Shown: in pieces, positions 10,729 through 20,044 of the stretch
Position numbering within the stretch: position 1 is the stretch's first letter
How the letters are laid out: the number at the start of each line of letters is the position of its first letter
Assembly (NCBI RefSeq): GCF_009296165.1
Contig: NZ_VUAZ01000042.1
Location: 26,121-90,120 of the forward strand
DNA length: 64,000 nt
Source of the DNA: Pseudomonas kitaguniensis
GTDB taxonomy: Bacteria; Pseudomonadota; Gammaproteobacteria; Pseudomonadales; Pseudomonadaceae
Reading direction: 5' to 3'
Notes under the pieces: generated by a model
The model's database searches: none
Seen by the model: the letters and a program-made list of their open reading frames with translations, nothing else
What the model was told of the DNA's origin: nothing
Translations under genes and position numbers: made by a program

Positions 10729-11817
10729 ATTTTCGGATTAACCGCCCTCTCGCCCTGGAGCCTGATCGAACTGGTCAGCGGCTTGCTGTTGCTGATTGTC
10801 GGCGCCGAAATCCTGGTGCGCGCCGCCGTGCGCCTGGCGGCCAGCCTCAAGGTGCGCCCGCTGATCATCGGCCTGAGCATCGTTGCTTTCGGCAGCAGCG
10901 CGCCGCAGATGACCGTCAGCCTGCAAGCCACCCTGGCCGGCAATACCGATATTGCCGTGGGCAGCGTGATCGGCAGCAGTATCTTCAATATCCTCGTGAC
11001 CCTGGGCCTGGCGGCACTGATCATTCCGTTACGCGTGTCGCGCCAACTGGTACGCCTGGACATCCCGGTGATGATCTTCGCCGGTTTGCTGGTGTTTACC
11101 CTGGCCTCCAATGAAGACCTGACGCCAATCGACGGCGCGCTGTTGCTGGTCGCGCTGATGGCCTACCTCGGTGTATTGCACTACCAGACCCGCCATTCCC
11201 GCCGCCCACGCACCCTCGACACAGTGACCAGAGCGCCTTGGCTGAGCAGCGTATTGCTGATGCTCGGCGGGCTGTTGATTCTGGCACTGGCGGGGCATTT
11301 GCTGCTGGGCGCGGCGGTGGCGGTGGCGAGCGACTTGGGCCTGTCGGAGCGCATCATCGGCCTGACGCTGATCGGTGTCGGCACGTCGCTGCCATGCCTC
11401 GCCACCTCGCTGATCGCCGCCCTTCGCGGCCAGCGGGAGATTGCCGTGGGCAACGTGATCGGCAGCAACGTGTTTAACCTGCTCGGGGTGCTGGGCGTGA
11501 CTGCACTGCTCGCGCCCTCGCCGCTGTCGGTATCGCCCAACGCGTTGGACTTTGACCTGCCGGTGATGCTCGGCGCGGTCGTGCTGTGCCTGCCGGTGTT
11601 CTACAGCGGTTACCGCGTGACGCGCGCCGAAGGCTTGGTGCTGCTGGGTTTGTACCTGGCGTACGGCCTGCATGTGATGGCGTTCACCACTGGCATGCCG
11701 CTGGCGAACACGCTTGAACACCTCATGCTGTATTACGTTTTGCCAGTGCTGGTGGCTTTCTTGTTGTTCAACACGCTGCGCGCCTGGCGCCGCCAACACA
11801 CGAGGGAATCGCAATGA
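10729..11817 (+). CDS. Sodium/calcium exchanger-family transporter (probable ATT start)
   Basis: Membrane protein of about 362 residues with the two inverted halves of the CaCA superfamily, each with an alpha repeat (VAFGSSAPQM near residue 60; GVGTSLPCLA near 220) and a conserved GSVIGSSIFN or GNVIGSNVFN segment. The Glu that binds the cation in each repeat of known exchangers is Gln in the first and Cys in the second, so its ion is uncertain. There is no ATG. ATT at 10729 (IFGLTALSPWSLIE) follows GGAG by seven bases; TTG at 10783 would cut into the first helix. Confidence 0.82.
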   Translation: MFGLTALSPWSLIELVSGLLLLIVGAEILVRAAVRLAASLKVRPLIIGLSIVAFGSSAPQMTVSLQATLAGNTDIAVGSVIGSSIFNILVTLGLAALIIPLRVSRQLVRLDIPVMIFAGLLVFTLASNEDLTPIDGALLLVALMAYLGVLHYQTRHSRRPRTLDTVTRAPWLSSVLLMLGGLLILALAGHLLLGAAVAVASDLGLSERIIGLTLIGVGTSLPCLATSLIAALRGQREIAVGNVIGSNVFNLLGVLGVTALLAPSPLSVSPNALDFDLPVMLGAVVLCLPVFYSGYRVTRAEGLVLLGLYLAYGLHVMAFTTGMPLANTLEHLMLYYVLPVLVAFLLFNTLRAWRRQHTRESQ

Positions 11818-12197
11818 CCGATCAGAAAAAGCCCGGCGTTGAAGTGCGTCGCCAGGTGATGGGCGATGTGTTCGTCGACCGCGCCTTGGGCAATGCCACC
11901 GAGTTCACCCAGCCCCTGCAGGACTTCGTCAACGAACACGCGTGGGGCAGCGTCTGGAACCGCGAGGGCTTGCCACTGAAGACGCGCAGCCTGATCACCC
12001 TCGCCGCCCTCACGGCGCTCAAATGCCCGCAGGAACTCAAGGGCCACGTGCGCGGCGCACTGAACAATGGGTGCACGGTAGAAGAGATTCGCGAGGCGCT
12101 GCTGCATTGCGCGGTGTATGCCGGGGTGCCGGCGGCGATTGACGCGTTTCGGGCGGCGCAGGAAGTGATTGATAGCTATCAGGCAGAGCGGCAGTGA
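11814..12197 (+). CDS. Carboxymuconolactone decarboxylase-family protein
   Basis: A 127-residue all-alpha protein of the CMD/AhpD fold, closest in pattern to 4-carboxymuconolactone decarboxylase (PcaC-like): an early TEFTQPLQDFVNEHAWG, then RSLITLAALTALKCPQEL and EALLHCAVYAGVPAA. It lacks the CxxC of AhpD peroxidases. It overlaps the exchanger gene by four bases (ATGA), so the two are cotranscribed. No aromatic-degradation genes are nearby, so its substrate is unknown and the name is a family label. Confidence 0.85.
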   Translation: MTDQKKPGVEVRRQVMGDVFVDRALGNATEFTQPLQDFVNEHAWGSVWNREGLPLKTRSLITLAALTALKCPQELKGHVRGALNNGCTVEEIREALLHCAVYAGVPAAIDAFRAAQEVIDSYQAERQ

Positions 12198-12209
12198 CTG
12201 TTAGATAGC

Positions 12210-12285
12210 TATCGCGAGCACGCCCGCTCCCACACTTTGATCTGTTCACACATTAAAATGTGGGAGCGGGCTTGCTCGCGATAGG
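12210..12285. repeat. Inverted REP pair
   Basis: TATCGCGAGCACGCCCGCTC and its near-perfect reverse complement GAGCGGGCTTGCTCGCGATA enclose about 36 bases. This is the classic paired REP arrangement of P. fluorescens and lies between the convergent ends of two genes. Confidence 0.9.
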
Positions 12286-12306
12286 CCCTCAACCCCACCC
12301 CAAAAC

Positions 12307-13248
12307 TCAGATCCAGCCACCCGCCTGCAACACAAAAATCCCGATATTGGTGGTCACCGCCGCCATCAAGGTGGTGATCACAATAATCGCCGCCGCCAGC
12401 TCATGATTCCCCTGCGCCGCCCTGGCCATCACAAAGCTGGCCGCCGCGGTCGGCGCGCCAAAGTACAAGAACAAAATCCCCAGTTCCGGCCCGCGGAAGC
12501 CCAACAGCCACGCGCCGAACGTGGCCACCAGCGGCAAACCGATCATCTTCACCAGGCTGGCACTCAGGGCCATGCTGCCGCTTTTGCGCAACGCCGCCAA
12601 CGACAAGGTGCCGCCGATGCAGATCAGTGCCAGCGGCAAGGTCATGTCCGCCAAATACTGACCGGACGACTGCAGCCACCCCGGCAGGCCGATCTTGAAA
12701 ATGGCGAAGGGCGCGGCTACCACCACGCTGATGATCAGCGGGTTGGCCACCACACTTTTAAAGATGCTCCACGGGTCGGACTTGATCACCGGGCTGTACA
12801 CCGCCAGCACGATGGTCGACAGCGTGTTGTAAAACAGAATCACCAGCGCCGCGAGAATCGCGCCGAGGGAGATGCCGTAGTCGCCGTACATGCTGGCCGC
12901 CAGCGCCAGGCCGATAACGCCGTTATTACCGCGAAACGCGCCCTGGGTGTAGATACCGCGGTCTTCACGCTTGCAACGAAAAATCGCCCAACCCCAGGCC
13001 AGGGCAAAGCTCAGCAACGTGGCGACGGCAAAGTAAATCAGCAAACCCGGCTTGAGCGCCGAGTGCAGGTCGGCATGCAGGATGCCCAGGAACAGCAGCG
13101 CCGGCATGGTGACGTTGAACACCAGGGAGGAAGCTGTGTGGATAAAGTTGTCGTTGATCCAGTTGATGCGCTTGAGCAGCACACCCAGAAACAGCATGGC
13201 AAACACCGGCGCGGTGATGGTCAGGGTGGTGAGGAAGATAGCCAGCAT
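12307..13248 (-). CDS. Auxin efflux carrier (AEC)-family transporter
   Basis: A 313-residue membrane protein with about ten helices in two halves. ATG 13248 (MLAIFLTTLTITAPVFAMLF) is chosen because the open frame before it is unrelated to the family. AEC proteins such as MdcF and YwkB move organic acids. Its place directly after the galactarate operon suggests a role with an organic acid, but a 109-base gap with a hairpin separates it from garD. The substrate is not known. Confidence 0.85.
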   Translation of the reverse strand: MLAIFLTTLTITAPVFAMLFLGVLLKRINWINDNFIHTASSLVFNVTMPALLFLGILHADLHSALKPGLLIYFAVATLLSFALAWGWAIFRCKREDRGIYTQGAFRGNNGVIGLALAASMYGDYGISLGAILAALVILFYNTLSTIVLAVYSPVIKSDPWSIFKSVVANPLIISVVVAAPFAIFKIGLPGWLQSSGQYLADMTLPLALICIGGTLSLAALRKSGSMALSASLVKMIGLPLVATFGAWLLGFRGPELGILFLYFGAPTAAASFVMARAAQGNHELAAAIIVITTLMAAVTTNIGIFVLQAGGWI

Positions 13249-13320
13249 GCCGGGGAGAACCTTGGTGAGCGTCGTTAGTTGGCTAATGATAAGCCATACA
13301 GCGCTGTGGCGTCTGGTAGG

Positions 13321-13347
13321 CCGCCATCGCCTAGCTCGCGATGGCGG
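13321..13347. repeat. Short palindrome between garD and the AEC gene
   Basis: CCGCCATCGC and GCGATGGCGG form a tight hairpin just after the garD stop codon on the minus strand. It resembles a half REP and may act as a transcript end or stabiliser for the garD message. Confidence 0.6.
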
Positions 13348-13357
13348 CGACTCGGTC

Positions 13358-14911
13358 TCAAGTAATCGGCGCCGGGTTAAACAACGTGATGTCGTTATGC
13401 AGCTTGAGCTGCTCGGCCCACGTCTGCTTCTTGCCGCTGGCCACGTCCAGGTAGAAGTGAAACAGCTCCCAACCCAACTCCTCGATCGTCGCGCGCCCTG
13501 TAGCGATGCGCCCGGCGTCAATGTCGATCAAGTCTGGCCAACGTTGCGCCAGCTCCGTACGCGTCGAGACTTTCACCACCGGCGCCATGGCCAGCCCGTA
13601 AGGCGTGCCGCGCCCGGTAGTGAACACATGCAAGTTCATCCCGGCCGCCAGCTGCAAGGTGCCGCAAACAAAGTCACTGGCCGGCGTTGCGCAAAAAATA
13701 AGACCTTTGCGCTTGAAACGCTCGCCAGGGCCAAGCACGCCATTGATCGCGCTGCTGCCGGACTTGACGATGGAGCCCAAGGACTTCTCGACGATGTTCG
13801 ACAACCCGCCCTTCTTATTGCCCGGCGTGGTGTTGGCGCTGCGATCAGCCTCGCCCTTGGCCAGGTAACGGTCGTACCAGTCCATTTCCCTGACCAACTC
13901 CTGCGCCACTTCTTTACTCTCGGCGCGCGACGTCAGCAGGTAAATCGCATCGCGTACTTCGGTGACTTCGGAAAACATCACCGTCGCCCCGGCCCGCAAC
14001 AGCAAATCCGAGGCATAGCCCAGCGCCGGATTGGCGGTGATGCCGGAAAACGCATCACTGCCGCCGCACTGCATGCCCAAAATCAGCTCGGAGGCCGGCA
14101 CGGTTTCGCGGCGGCGCTGGTCGAGTTTTTTCAAGCGCGCTTCAGCCAGCGCCATGATCTGCTCGATCATCTCGGTAAAACCGTGGCTGGAATCCTGCAA
14201 CCGATACAACCACGGCTCGCTCAAATCGACCGAGCTGTCGTTGTCGTGCATCACCTGCCCGGCCTGCAATTTCTCGCACCCCAGGCTGATCACCAAGGCT
14301 TCGCCACCCAGGTTCGGGTTGCGTGCCAGGTTGCGCACCGTGCGGATCGGGATATACGCATCGGTCGCGGTAATCGCCACGCCGCAGCCGTAACTGTGGG
14401 TCAGCGCCACCACGTCATCCACGTGCGGGTAATTAGGCAGCAACTCATCCTTGATGCGCTTGACCGCGTGGTCCAGCACACCGGTGACGCACTGCACGGT
14501 AGTAGTGATGCCGAGAATATTACGCGTGCCCACGGTGCCGTCGGCGTTGCGGTAACCCTCGAAGGTAAAGCCTTCCAGCGGCGCCTGGGTTTCCGGCACC
14601 TCGGTGGACAGCGGCAAGCTGTCCAGCGGTGGCGCGGTGGGCATGCGCAGTTGATCTTCCTGCACCCAACTGCCGCGCGCAATCGGCGCCAAAGCGTAAC
14701 CAATGGTTTGGCCGTAGCGAATAATCTGACCGCCTTCGGGAATATCTTCCAGGGTCACTTTGTGGCTCTGGGGGATAAATTCCACGGTCACCAGGCCGTC
14801 CGGGAACTCGGTCCCGGCCGGTACGCCCTGGTCATTGACCACGATCACCACGTTGTCGCGCGCGTGCAAACGAATCGAGCGCGGCGAGTCGGCATGTTCA
14901 ATCAACTGCAT
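13358..14911 (-). CDS. garD: Galactarate dehydratase
   Basis: A 517-residue enzyme of the UxaA/GarD family that removes water from galactarate to give 5-dehydro-4-deoxy-glucarate. It aligns by eye with E. coli GarD over its whole length: an N-terminal SAF domain (residues 1-100), [31 protein letters not shown] and [12 protein letters not shown] with its metal-binding cysteines, and the end [13 protein letters not shown]. The start is 11 bases after the permease stop. Next to kdgD and the semialdehyde dehydrogenase it forms a complete route to 2-oxoglutarate. Confidence 0.93.
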   Translation of the reverse strand: MQLIEHADSPRSIRLHARDNVVIVVNDQGVPAGTEFPDGLVTVEFIPQSHKVTLEDIPEGGQIIRYGQTIGYALAPIARGSWVQEDQLRMPTAPPLDSLPLSTEVPETQAPLEGFTFEGYRNADGTVGTRNILGITTTVQCVTGVLDHAVKRIKDELLPNYPHVDDVVALTHSYGCGVAITATDAYIPIRTVRNLARNPNLGGEALVISLGCEKLQAGQVMHDNDSSVDLSEPWLYRLQDSSHGFTEMIEQIMALAEARLKKLDQRRRETVPASELILGMQCGGSDAFSGITANPALGYASDLLLRAGATVMFSEVTEVRDAIYLLTSRAESKEVAQELVREMDWYDRYLAKGEADRSANTTPGNKKGGLSNIVEKSLGSIVKSGSSAINGVLGPGERFKRKGLIFCATPASDFVCGTLQLAAGMNLHVFTTGRGTPYGLAMAPVVKVSTRTELAQRWPDLIDIDAGRIATGRATIEELGWELFHFYLDVASGKKQTWAEQLKLHNDITLFNPAPIT

Positions 14912-14922
14912 TACATAGCCCC

Positions 14923-16290
14923 TCAGGAATGCGCTTCGGTAAGGTGGGTCAACTCAGGCCCTTGGCTGCTTGGCGGCTCTTTGAGCACCACGCGTTTGAT
15001 CGGGCCGACAATCACCAGGTAGCTGAACACCGCTACCAGCGCGTTGGCGCCGACGAACACCAAGGCCCACTTGAACGAACCGGTGGTGGCGATGATGTAG
15101 CCGATGACGATAGGCGTGGTGATCGATGCGAGGTTACCGAAGGTGTTGAACAAGCCGCCACTGAGGCCGGCGATTTGTTTCGGTGAGGTGTCGGAAACCA
15201 CCGCCCAGCCGAGTGCGCCAACGCCTTTACCGAAGAAGGCCAAGGCCATGAAGCCCACCACCATCCATTCTATGTCCACGTAGTTGCAGGCCACGATGCT
15301 GCTCGAAATCAGCAGCCCACCAATGATCGGCGCCTTGCGGGCGAAGGTCAGGGAATGGCCTTTGCGCAGCAGGTAATCGGAAATCACGCCGCCGAGCACG
15401 CCACCGATAAAGCCGCAGATCGCCGGCAGCGAAGCCACGAAACCGGCTTTGAGGATGGTCATGCCGCGATCCTGCACCAGGTACACCGGGAACCAGGTGA
15501 GGAAGAAGTACGTGATGCCGTTGATGCAATACTGGCCCAGATACACGCCAAGCATCATGCGGTTGGTCAGCAACTGACGGATGTAATCCCACTTCGGGCC
15601 GTCGGTTTTCTTGCCCTTGCCTTTGTCCTGATCCATATCGACCATGGCACCGTTGGCGGCGATGTAATCGAGCTCGGCGGCGTTGATCATCGGGTGCTGG
15701 CGTGGGCTGTGGATAACTTTCAGCCAGACCAGCGAGAAGACAATGCCGATTGCGCCCATCACGATAAACACGTGCTGCCAGCCGAAGCTGTAAACGATCC
15801 AACCCATCAGCGGTGCAAACAGCACCGTAGCGAAGTATTGCGCCGAGTTGAAGATTGCCGAAGCGGTACCGCGTTCAGCCGTAGGGAACCAGGCCGCCAC
15901 GATGCGTGCGTTACCCGGAAAGGACGGCGCTTCGGCCAGGCCCACCATGAAGCGCAGCATAAACAGCGCAACGACGGCGGTGGAGATCCCGAATTCACCG
16001 ACATAGCCTTGCAGCACGGTGAACAGCGACCAGGTGAAGATGCTCAGGGCGTAGACTTTTTTCGAGCCGAAACGATCGAGCAGCCAGCCGCCGGGGATTT
16101 GCCCCGCCACGTAGGCCCAACCGAATGCAGAGAAGATGTAACCGAGGGTGACCGCGTCGATGCCGAGGTCTTTTTGCAGGCTGGAGCCCGCGATTGCGAT
16201 GGTGGCCCGGTCGGCATAGTTGATCGTTGTCACCAGGAACAGCATGAGCAGGATCAAATAGCGGACATGGGTCGGCTTGGTCGCTTGCAT
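14923..16290 (-). CDS. MFS sugar-acid permease (galactarate/glucarate, GudP/GarP type)
   Basis: A 455-residue major facilitator of the anion:cation symporter family with 12 predicted helices. It opens with [20 protein letters not shown], the signature opening of GudP/GarP/ExuT-type hexarate and hexuronate permeases. The loop [10 protein letters not shown] after helix 2 is the MFS motif. It lies between the semialdehyde dehydrogenase and garD. A poly-A/AAT stretch precedes its start (16307-16322). The likely substrates are galactarate and glucarate, inferred from context. Confidence 0.88.
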   Translation of the reverse strand: MQATKPTHVRYLILLMLFLVTTINYADRATIAIAGSSLQKDLGIDAVTLGYIFSAFGWAYVAGQIPGGWLLDRFGSKKVYALSIFTWSLFTVLQGYVGEFGISTAVVALFMLRFMVGLAEAPSFPGNARIVAAWFPTAERGTASAIFNSAQYFATVLFAPLMGWIVYSFGWQHVFIVMGAIGIVFSLVWLKVIHSPRQHPMINAAELDYIAANGAMVDMDQDKGKGKKTDGPKWDYIRQLLTNRMMLGVYLGQYCINGITYFFLTWFPVYLVQDRGMTILKAGFVASLPAICGFIGGVLGGVISDYLLRKGHSLTFARKAPIIGGLLISSSIVACNYVDIEWMVVGFMALAFFGKGVGALGWAVVSDTSPKQIAGLSGGLFNTFGNLASITTPIVIGYIIATTGSFKWALVFVGANALVAVFSYLVIVGPIKRVVLKEPPSSQGPELTHLTEAHS

Positions 16291-16351
16291 GAAAAAGTAC
16301 TCCCACTAATTATTTTTTTTGCGGGTAATCAAGTTGTGTTGTGCAGCGCGT

Positions 16352-16387
16352 TGTGTGGGAGCCGGGCTTGCCCGACTCCCGCACACA
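16352..16387. repeat. REP-like palindrome
   Basis: GTGTGGGAGCCGGGCTTGCC folds back on CGACTCCCGCACAC in the 120-base gap between the permease and the semialdehyde dehydrogenase. It may modulate transcription inside the operon. Confidence 0.8.
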
Positions 16388-16410
16388 GCAGGAACCACGG
16401 GTGTTGCGTG

Positions 16411-17856
16411 TTACGAACCGATGTAGCTGGTTTTCACCACGGTGTAGAACTCTTGCGCATAGCGACCCTGCTCGCGCGAACCATAGGAGGAGCCCTTACG
16501 GCCACCGAATGGCACGTGATAGTCCACGCCGGCAGTCGGCAGGTTGACCATCACCATCCCGGCCTGCGAGTGGCGCTTGAAGTGGTTGGCGTACTTCAGC
16601 GACGTGGTGGCAATACCGGCCGACAAGCCGAACTCGGTGTCGTTGGCCATGGCCAGCGCCGCGTCGTAATCGGCGACGCGTACCACGTTGGCCACCGGGC
16701 CGAAGATCTCTTCACGGCTGATGCGCATGGCGGCTTCGCTGTCGGCAAACAGGGTTGGCGCCAAGTAGTAGCCTTCGGTATCGCACGTCACCAGGCCGCC
16801 GCCGCTGACCAGCCGCGCGCCTTCGGTTTGGCCGATGTCGATGTATTTCAAGTCCTGATCCAACTGGGCCTGGGAAACCACCGGGCCGATGTCGGTGCCG
16901 CTTTTCAGGGCGTGGCCGACCTTGATCGACTTCATGCGCTCCGCCATGGCCGCGACGAATTGGTCGTGAATACCGGCGGTCACGATAAAGCGGCTGGACG
17001 CCGTGCAACGCTGGCCGGTGGAGTAGAACGCGCTCTGTACCGACAACTCGACGGCCTGCTTGAGGTCGGCGTCGTCGAGAATAATCTGCGGGTTTTTACC
17101 GCCCATTTCCAACTGCACTTTGGCCTGACGCGACACGCAGCTGACGGCGATTTGACGACCCACGCCCACCGAACCGGTGAAGCTGATGCCATCAACTTTC
17201 GGGCTGTTGACCAGCACATCGCCGACCACACGACCGCTGCCCATCACCAGGTTGAACACACCGGCCGGGAAGCCTGCGCGCGAGATGATTTCGGCCAAGG
17301 CCCAGGCGCAACCCGGCACCAATTCGGCGGGTTTGATCACCACACAGTTGCCGTAGGCCAGCGCCGGGGCAATTTTCCACGCGGGGATCGCAATCGGGAA
17401 GTTCCACGGGGTGATCAAACCGACCACACCCAAGGCTTCGCGGGTGACTTCAACGTTGACGCCCGGGCGTACCGAGGGCAGGTAATCGCCCGACAGGCGC
17501 AGGCATTCACCGGCAAAGAATTTGAAGATGTTACCGGCGCGGGTCACTTCGCCGATGGCTTCGGGCAAGGTCTTGCCCTCTTCCCGCGCCAGCAAGGTAC
17601 CGAGCTCTTCGCGGCGCGCGAGGATTTCGCTGCCGACTTTATCCAGCGCATCGTGACGCGCCTGGATACCGGACGTCGACCAGGCCGGGAAAGCGGCACG
17701 AGCGGCGTCGATGGCGGCGTTGACTTGGGCTACGTCAGCCTTGGCGTATTCGCCAATGACATCAGACAACTCCGACGGGTTGAGGTTGACGCAATAGTCG
17801 GCACCGGCCACCCACTCGCCGTTGATGTAGTTTTCAAAACGCTTGGCTTGGGACAC
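16411..17856 (-). CDS. 2,5-dioxovalerate (2-oxoglutarate semialdehyde) dehydrogenase
   Basis: A 481-residue NAD(P)-dependent aldehyde dehydrogenase. The oxyanion motif PWNFPIAIPAWK, the general-base motif LEMGGKNPQ and the catalytic-cysteine motif STGQRCTASSR are all present in normal spacing. The start is a GTG at 17856 behind AGGAGA. It lies directly after kdgD, whose product is its substrate, so it most likely oxidises 2-oxoglutarate semialdehyde to 2-oxoglutarate. The exact specificity is inferred from the operon. Confidence 0.9.
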   Translation of the reverse strand: MSQAKRFENYINGEWVAGADYCVNLNPSELSDVIGEYAKADVAQVNAAIDAARAAFPAWSTSGIQARHDALDKVGSEILARREELGTLLAREEGKTLPEAIGEVTRAGNIFKFFAGECLRLSGDYLPSVRPGVNVEVTREALGVVGLITPWNFPIAIPAWKIAPALAYGNCVVIKPAELVPGCAWALAEIISRAGFPAGVFNLVMGSGRVVGDVLVNSPKVDGISFTGSVGVGRQIAVSCVSRQAKVQLEMGGKNPQIILDDADLKQAVELSVQSAFYSTGQRCTASSRFIVTAGIHDQFVAAMAERMKSIKVGHALKSGTDIGPVVSQAQLDQDLKYIDIGQTEGARLVSGGGLVTCDTEGYYLAPTLFADSEAAMRISREEIFGPVANVVRVADYDAALAMANDTEFGLSAGIATTSLKYANHFKRHSQAGMVMVNLPTAGVDYHVPFGGRKGSSYGSREQGRYAQEFYTVVKTSYIGS

Positions 17857-17875
17857 AAATCTTCTCCTGACGCAA

Positions 17876-17901
17876 AAGGCCGCTGATTACTCAGCGGCCT
17901 T
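17876..17901 (-). terminator. Hairpin between kdgD and the dehydrogenase
   Basis: AAGGCCGCTGA/TCAGCGGCCTT hairpin, ten bases past the kdgD stop, followed on the minus strand by TTTTGC. The genes on both sides look like one pathway, so it is probably a partial terminator that sets their ratio. Confidence 0.55.
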
Positions 17902-17910
17902 GTAGATAAG

Positions 17911-18822
17911 TTACTGCGGACCTTGCTTGTCGATCAGCGCGGCCAGGGCTTCGTATTCTTCCGGCAGCAGATCGGTCAGCGGCGTGCGGACCGGGCCTGC
18001 GTCATAGCCGGCGATTTTCGCACCGGCTTTGACGATGCTCACGGCGTAACCGGATTTACGGTTGCGAATATCGAGATAAGGCAGGAAGAAGTCGTCGATG
18101 ATCTTGGCCACGGTGACGTGATCGTCTTTGGCGATCGCGTGGTAGAAGTCCATCGCGGTTTTCGGAATGAAGTTGAACACCGCCGAGGAGTACACCGGTA
18201 CGCCCAAAGCTTTGTAGGCAGCGGCGTAAACCTCTGCAGTCGGCAAGCCGCCGAGGTAGCTGAAACGGTCGCCAAGACGACGGCGGATCGACACCATCAA
18301 CTCGATGTCACCCAGGCCATCCTTGTAGCCGATCAGATTCGGGCAGCGTTCAGCCAGGCGTTCCAGCAGGGGTGCAGTCAGGCGGCAGACGTTGCGGTTG
18401 TAAACAACCACGCCGATCTTGACCGACCTGCACACCGCTTCCACGTGGGCGGCAACGCCGTCCTGGCTGGCTTCGGTCAGGTAGTGCGGCAGCAGCAGCA
18501 AGCCTTTGGCGCCGAGGCGTTCAGCTTCCTGAGCGTACTCGATAGCTTGACGGGTCGAACCGCCGACACCGGCGAGAATCGGCACGCTGGTGGCGCAGGT
18601 ATCAACAGCGGTCTTGACCACTTGCGAATACTCGCTGGCAGCCAGGGAGAAAAACTCACCGGTGCCGCCGGCTGCGAACAAGGCCGTCGCGCCGTAAGGG
18701 GCAAGCCATTCCAGACGCTTGATGTAGCCCGCCTGGTGGAAGTCACCCTGCGCGTTGAAATCGGTCACGGGGAAAGACAGCAGACCGTGGGAGAGGATGG
18801 ACTTCAGTTCTTGTGGATTCAT
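17911..18822 (-). CDS. kdgD: 5-dehydro-4-deoxyglucarate dehydratase (decarboxylating)
   Basis: A 303-residue member of the DapA/N-acetylneuraminate lyase superfamily that dehydrates and decarboxylates 5-dehydro-4-deoxyglucarate to 2-oxoglutarate semialdehyde. The GTGE loop appears in [12 protein letters not shown], the Schiff-base lysine in [10 protein letters not shown] (near residue 184) and the catalytic tyrosine in VVVYNRN. ATG 18822 is preferred over an upstream start that adds 26 unrelated residues. A palindromic operator-like site lies at 18881-18900. Confidence 0.93.
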   Translation of the reverse strand: MNPQELKSILSHGLLSFPVTDFNAQGDFHQAGYIKRLEWLAPYGATALFAAGGTGEFFSLAASEYSQVVKTAVDTCATSVPILAGVGGSTRQAIEYAQEAERLGAKGLLLLPHYLTEASQDGVAAHVEAVCRSVKIGVVVYNRNVCRLTAPLLERLAERCPNLIGYKDGLGDIELMVSIRRRLGDRFSYLGGLPTAEVYAAAYKALGVPVYSSAVFNFIPKTAMDFYHAIAKDDHVTVAKIIDDFFLPYLDIRNRKSGYAVSIVKAGAKIAGYDAGPVRTPLTDLLPEEYEALAALIDKQGPQ

Positions 18823-18880
18823 TATTCGAACACCCTGGGCGAAAACTTTCTGTCGAAAGGTTATTGTTGGTTTTTGGTGA

Positions 18881-18900
18881 TGTCGTACGTCATCGTACAA
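18881..18900. promoter_or_regulatory. Candidate GntR-family operator upstream of kdgD
   Basis: On the minus strand TTGTACGATGACGTACGACA is a near palindrome about 60 bases before the kdgD start. Part of it (TTGTACGAT plus CA) recurs at 19938-19948 upstream of the regulator gene. The shape (GTAC half-sites) fits FadR-subgroup GntR operators. The link to this regulator is inferred. Confidence 0.5.
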
Positions 18901-19015
18901 CTATAAAATAATTCGTCAACTGTAATTCATCGGGGTTTATCTCAGGCACGCGGCTACCACCCGAATCACTCGCCAATGGGGTCTACTCAATAGTGTGCTG
19001 ACACTGGAGATCAAA

Positions 19016-19103
19016 TGTGGGAGCTGGGTTGCCTGCGATGCAGGCGCGACGGTGTTTCAGGCATACCAAAGTGATGCCATCGCGGGCAAGCCGGCTCCCA
19101 CAC
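19016..19103. repeat. Inverted REP pair
   Basis: TGTGGGAGCTGGGTTGCCTG and the inverted partner GCGGGCAAGCCGGCTCCCAC bracket about 50 bases, with a second small inverted repeat inside (CGATGCAGGC). Confidence 0.8.
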
Positions 19104-19136
19104 AAGCCAGCGCCCACGTTAGATCTGTTGCGGCTT

Positions 19137-19886
19137 TCAGTTGCGCTGCGCTTCTGCCTCTTCATGGGCATGGCGCAGCCGCTCGCGGCTGTTGGTCAAG
19201 TGCAGGCGCATGGCCGCTCGCGCGGCGTCTGAATCCTGGCGCGCGATGGCCTCATAAATCTCTTCGTGCTCACGGCTCAAGCGGCTCATGTAGTGCTGCT
19301 GGTCATCGTGCGCCAGCCGCGCCGAATTCAGGCGTGTACGCGGAATGATACTGGTGCCCAAGTGGGTCATGATGTCGGTGAAATAGCGGTTGCCGGTAGA
19401 CAGCGCAATTTCCAGGTGGAACGCGAAGTCTGACGCGACAGCGTCACCTGCGTGTGCCGCACTTTCATTCAGCGCGTCGAGCGCCGCGCGCATGGCGGCC
19501 AGTTGCTCGTCGCTACGGCGTAACGCCGCCAAGCCGGCAGACTCCACTTCAAGGCTGATACGCAGTTCCAGAATCGCCAGCACGTCACGCAAGGTCACCA
19601 CGGTGGCCGGGTCAATCCGAAAACCGCTCGGGCTTGGCGTGTCCAACACAAAGGTGCCGATGCCGTGGCGGGTTTCGACCTGCCCGGCGGCCTGCAACCG
19701 CGAGATGGCTTCGCGCACCACGGTGCGGCTGACCCCATGGACTTCCATGATTGCCGACTCGGTGGGCAATTTATCGCCACGTTTGAGTTGGCCGTCGCGG
19801 ATCTGCTCGGACAACACCGTGACCAATTCCTGGGCAAGGCTGCGGCGCTTGCGGGGAAGACGCGGGGCGGTGTTGGGGTTTTCCAT
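19137..19886 (-). CDS. GntR-family (FadR subgroup) regulator of the galactarate operon
   Basis: A 249-residue regulator with an N-terminal winged helix (recognition segment ESAIMEVHGVSRTVVREAIS near residues 44-63, wing GIGTFVLD) and a C-terminal all-alpha FCD ligand-binding domain (about 95-235). It begins MENPNTAPRLPRKRRSLAQE. It is transcribed in the same direction as kdgD-aldehyde dehydrogenase-permease-garD and most likely represses that operon until a sugar acid binds. A shared sequence motif in both promoters supports this. Direct evidence is lacking. Confidence 0.85.
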   Translation of the reverse strand: MENPNTAPRLPRKRRSLAQELVTVLSEQIRDGQLKRGDKLPTESAIMEVHGVSRTVVREAISRLQAAGQVETRHGIGTFVLDTPSPSGFRIDPATVVTLRDVLAILELRISLEVESAGLAALRRSDEQLAAMRAALDALNESAAHAGDAVASDFAFHLEIALSTGNRYFTDIMTHLGTSIIPRTRLNSARLAHDDQQHYMSRLSREHEEIYEAIARQDSDAARAAMRLHLTNSRERLRHAHEEAEAQRN

Positions 19887-19937
19887 GGCAGATCATCTTT
19901 CTCGGCGAACTTGAGTACGCATCATAGCCCATGGCTG

Positions 19938-19948
19938 TTGTACGATCA
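19938..19948. promoter_or_regulatory. Possible second GntR operator half-site
   Basis: TTGTACGATCA lies about 55 bases upstream of the regulator start and matches one half of the kdgD operator. It would allow autoregulation. It is short enough to be chance. Confidence 0.35.
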
Positions 19949-19984
19949 CCGTTGCGTCACGACTTTCATCCATATCCTTTACGC

Positions 19985-20019
19985 AAAAAAAATGCCCCGA
20001 CACACGTCGAGGCATTTTT
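19985..20019 (-). terminator. Terminator downstream of sspB
   Basis: On the minus strand an ATGCCTCGACG/CGTCGGGGCAT-type hairpin is followed by a run of eight T. The T run on the other strand suggests that it may work both ways, towards the regulator gene promoter. Confidence 0.85.
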
Positions 20020-20044
20020 CAGACTTAGCCGAAGGCAAAGCCGT

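Larger units (their letters stand above)
18823..19136. other. Gap holding the kdgD promoter and a REP pair
   Basis: The 314 bases between kdgD and the regulator gene contain no gene. They hold the operator-like palindrome next to kdgD, an A+T-rich stretch (18902-18922) suitable for a promoter, and a REP pair at 19016-19103. Confidence 0.6.

Noticed and set aside
12210..12285. Paired repeats as a CRISPR array
   Set aside because: Only two copies in inverted orientation with REP consensus; CRISPR repeats are direct, regular and several.
13052..15022. 656-codon open frame on the plus strand
   Set aside because: Antisense to garD, which matches E. coli GarD over its full length.
15355..17886. 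843-codon open frame on the plus strand
   Set aside because: It lies antisense across the permease and the semialdehyde dehydrogenase. Those have clear family motifs; the antisense product is His/Gln/Arg-rich as expected from high-GC codon bias.
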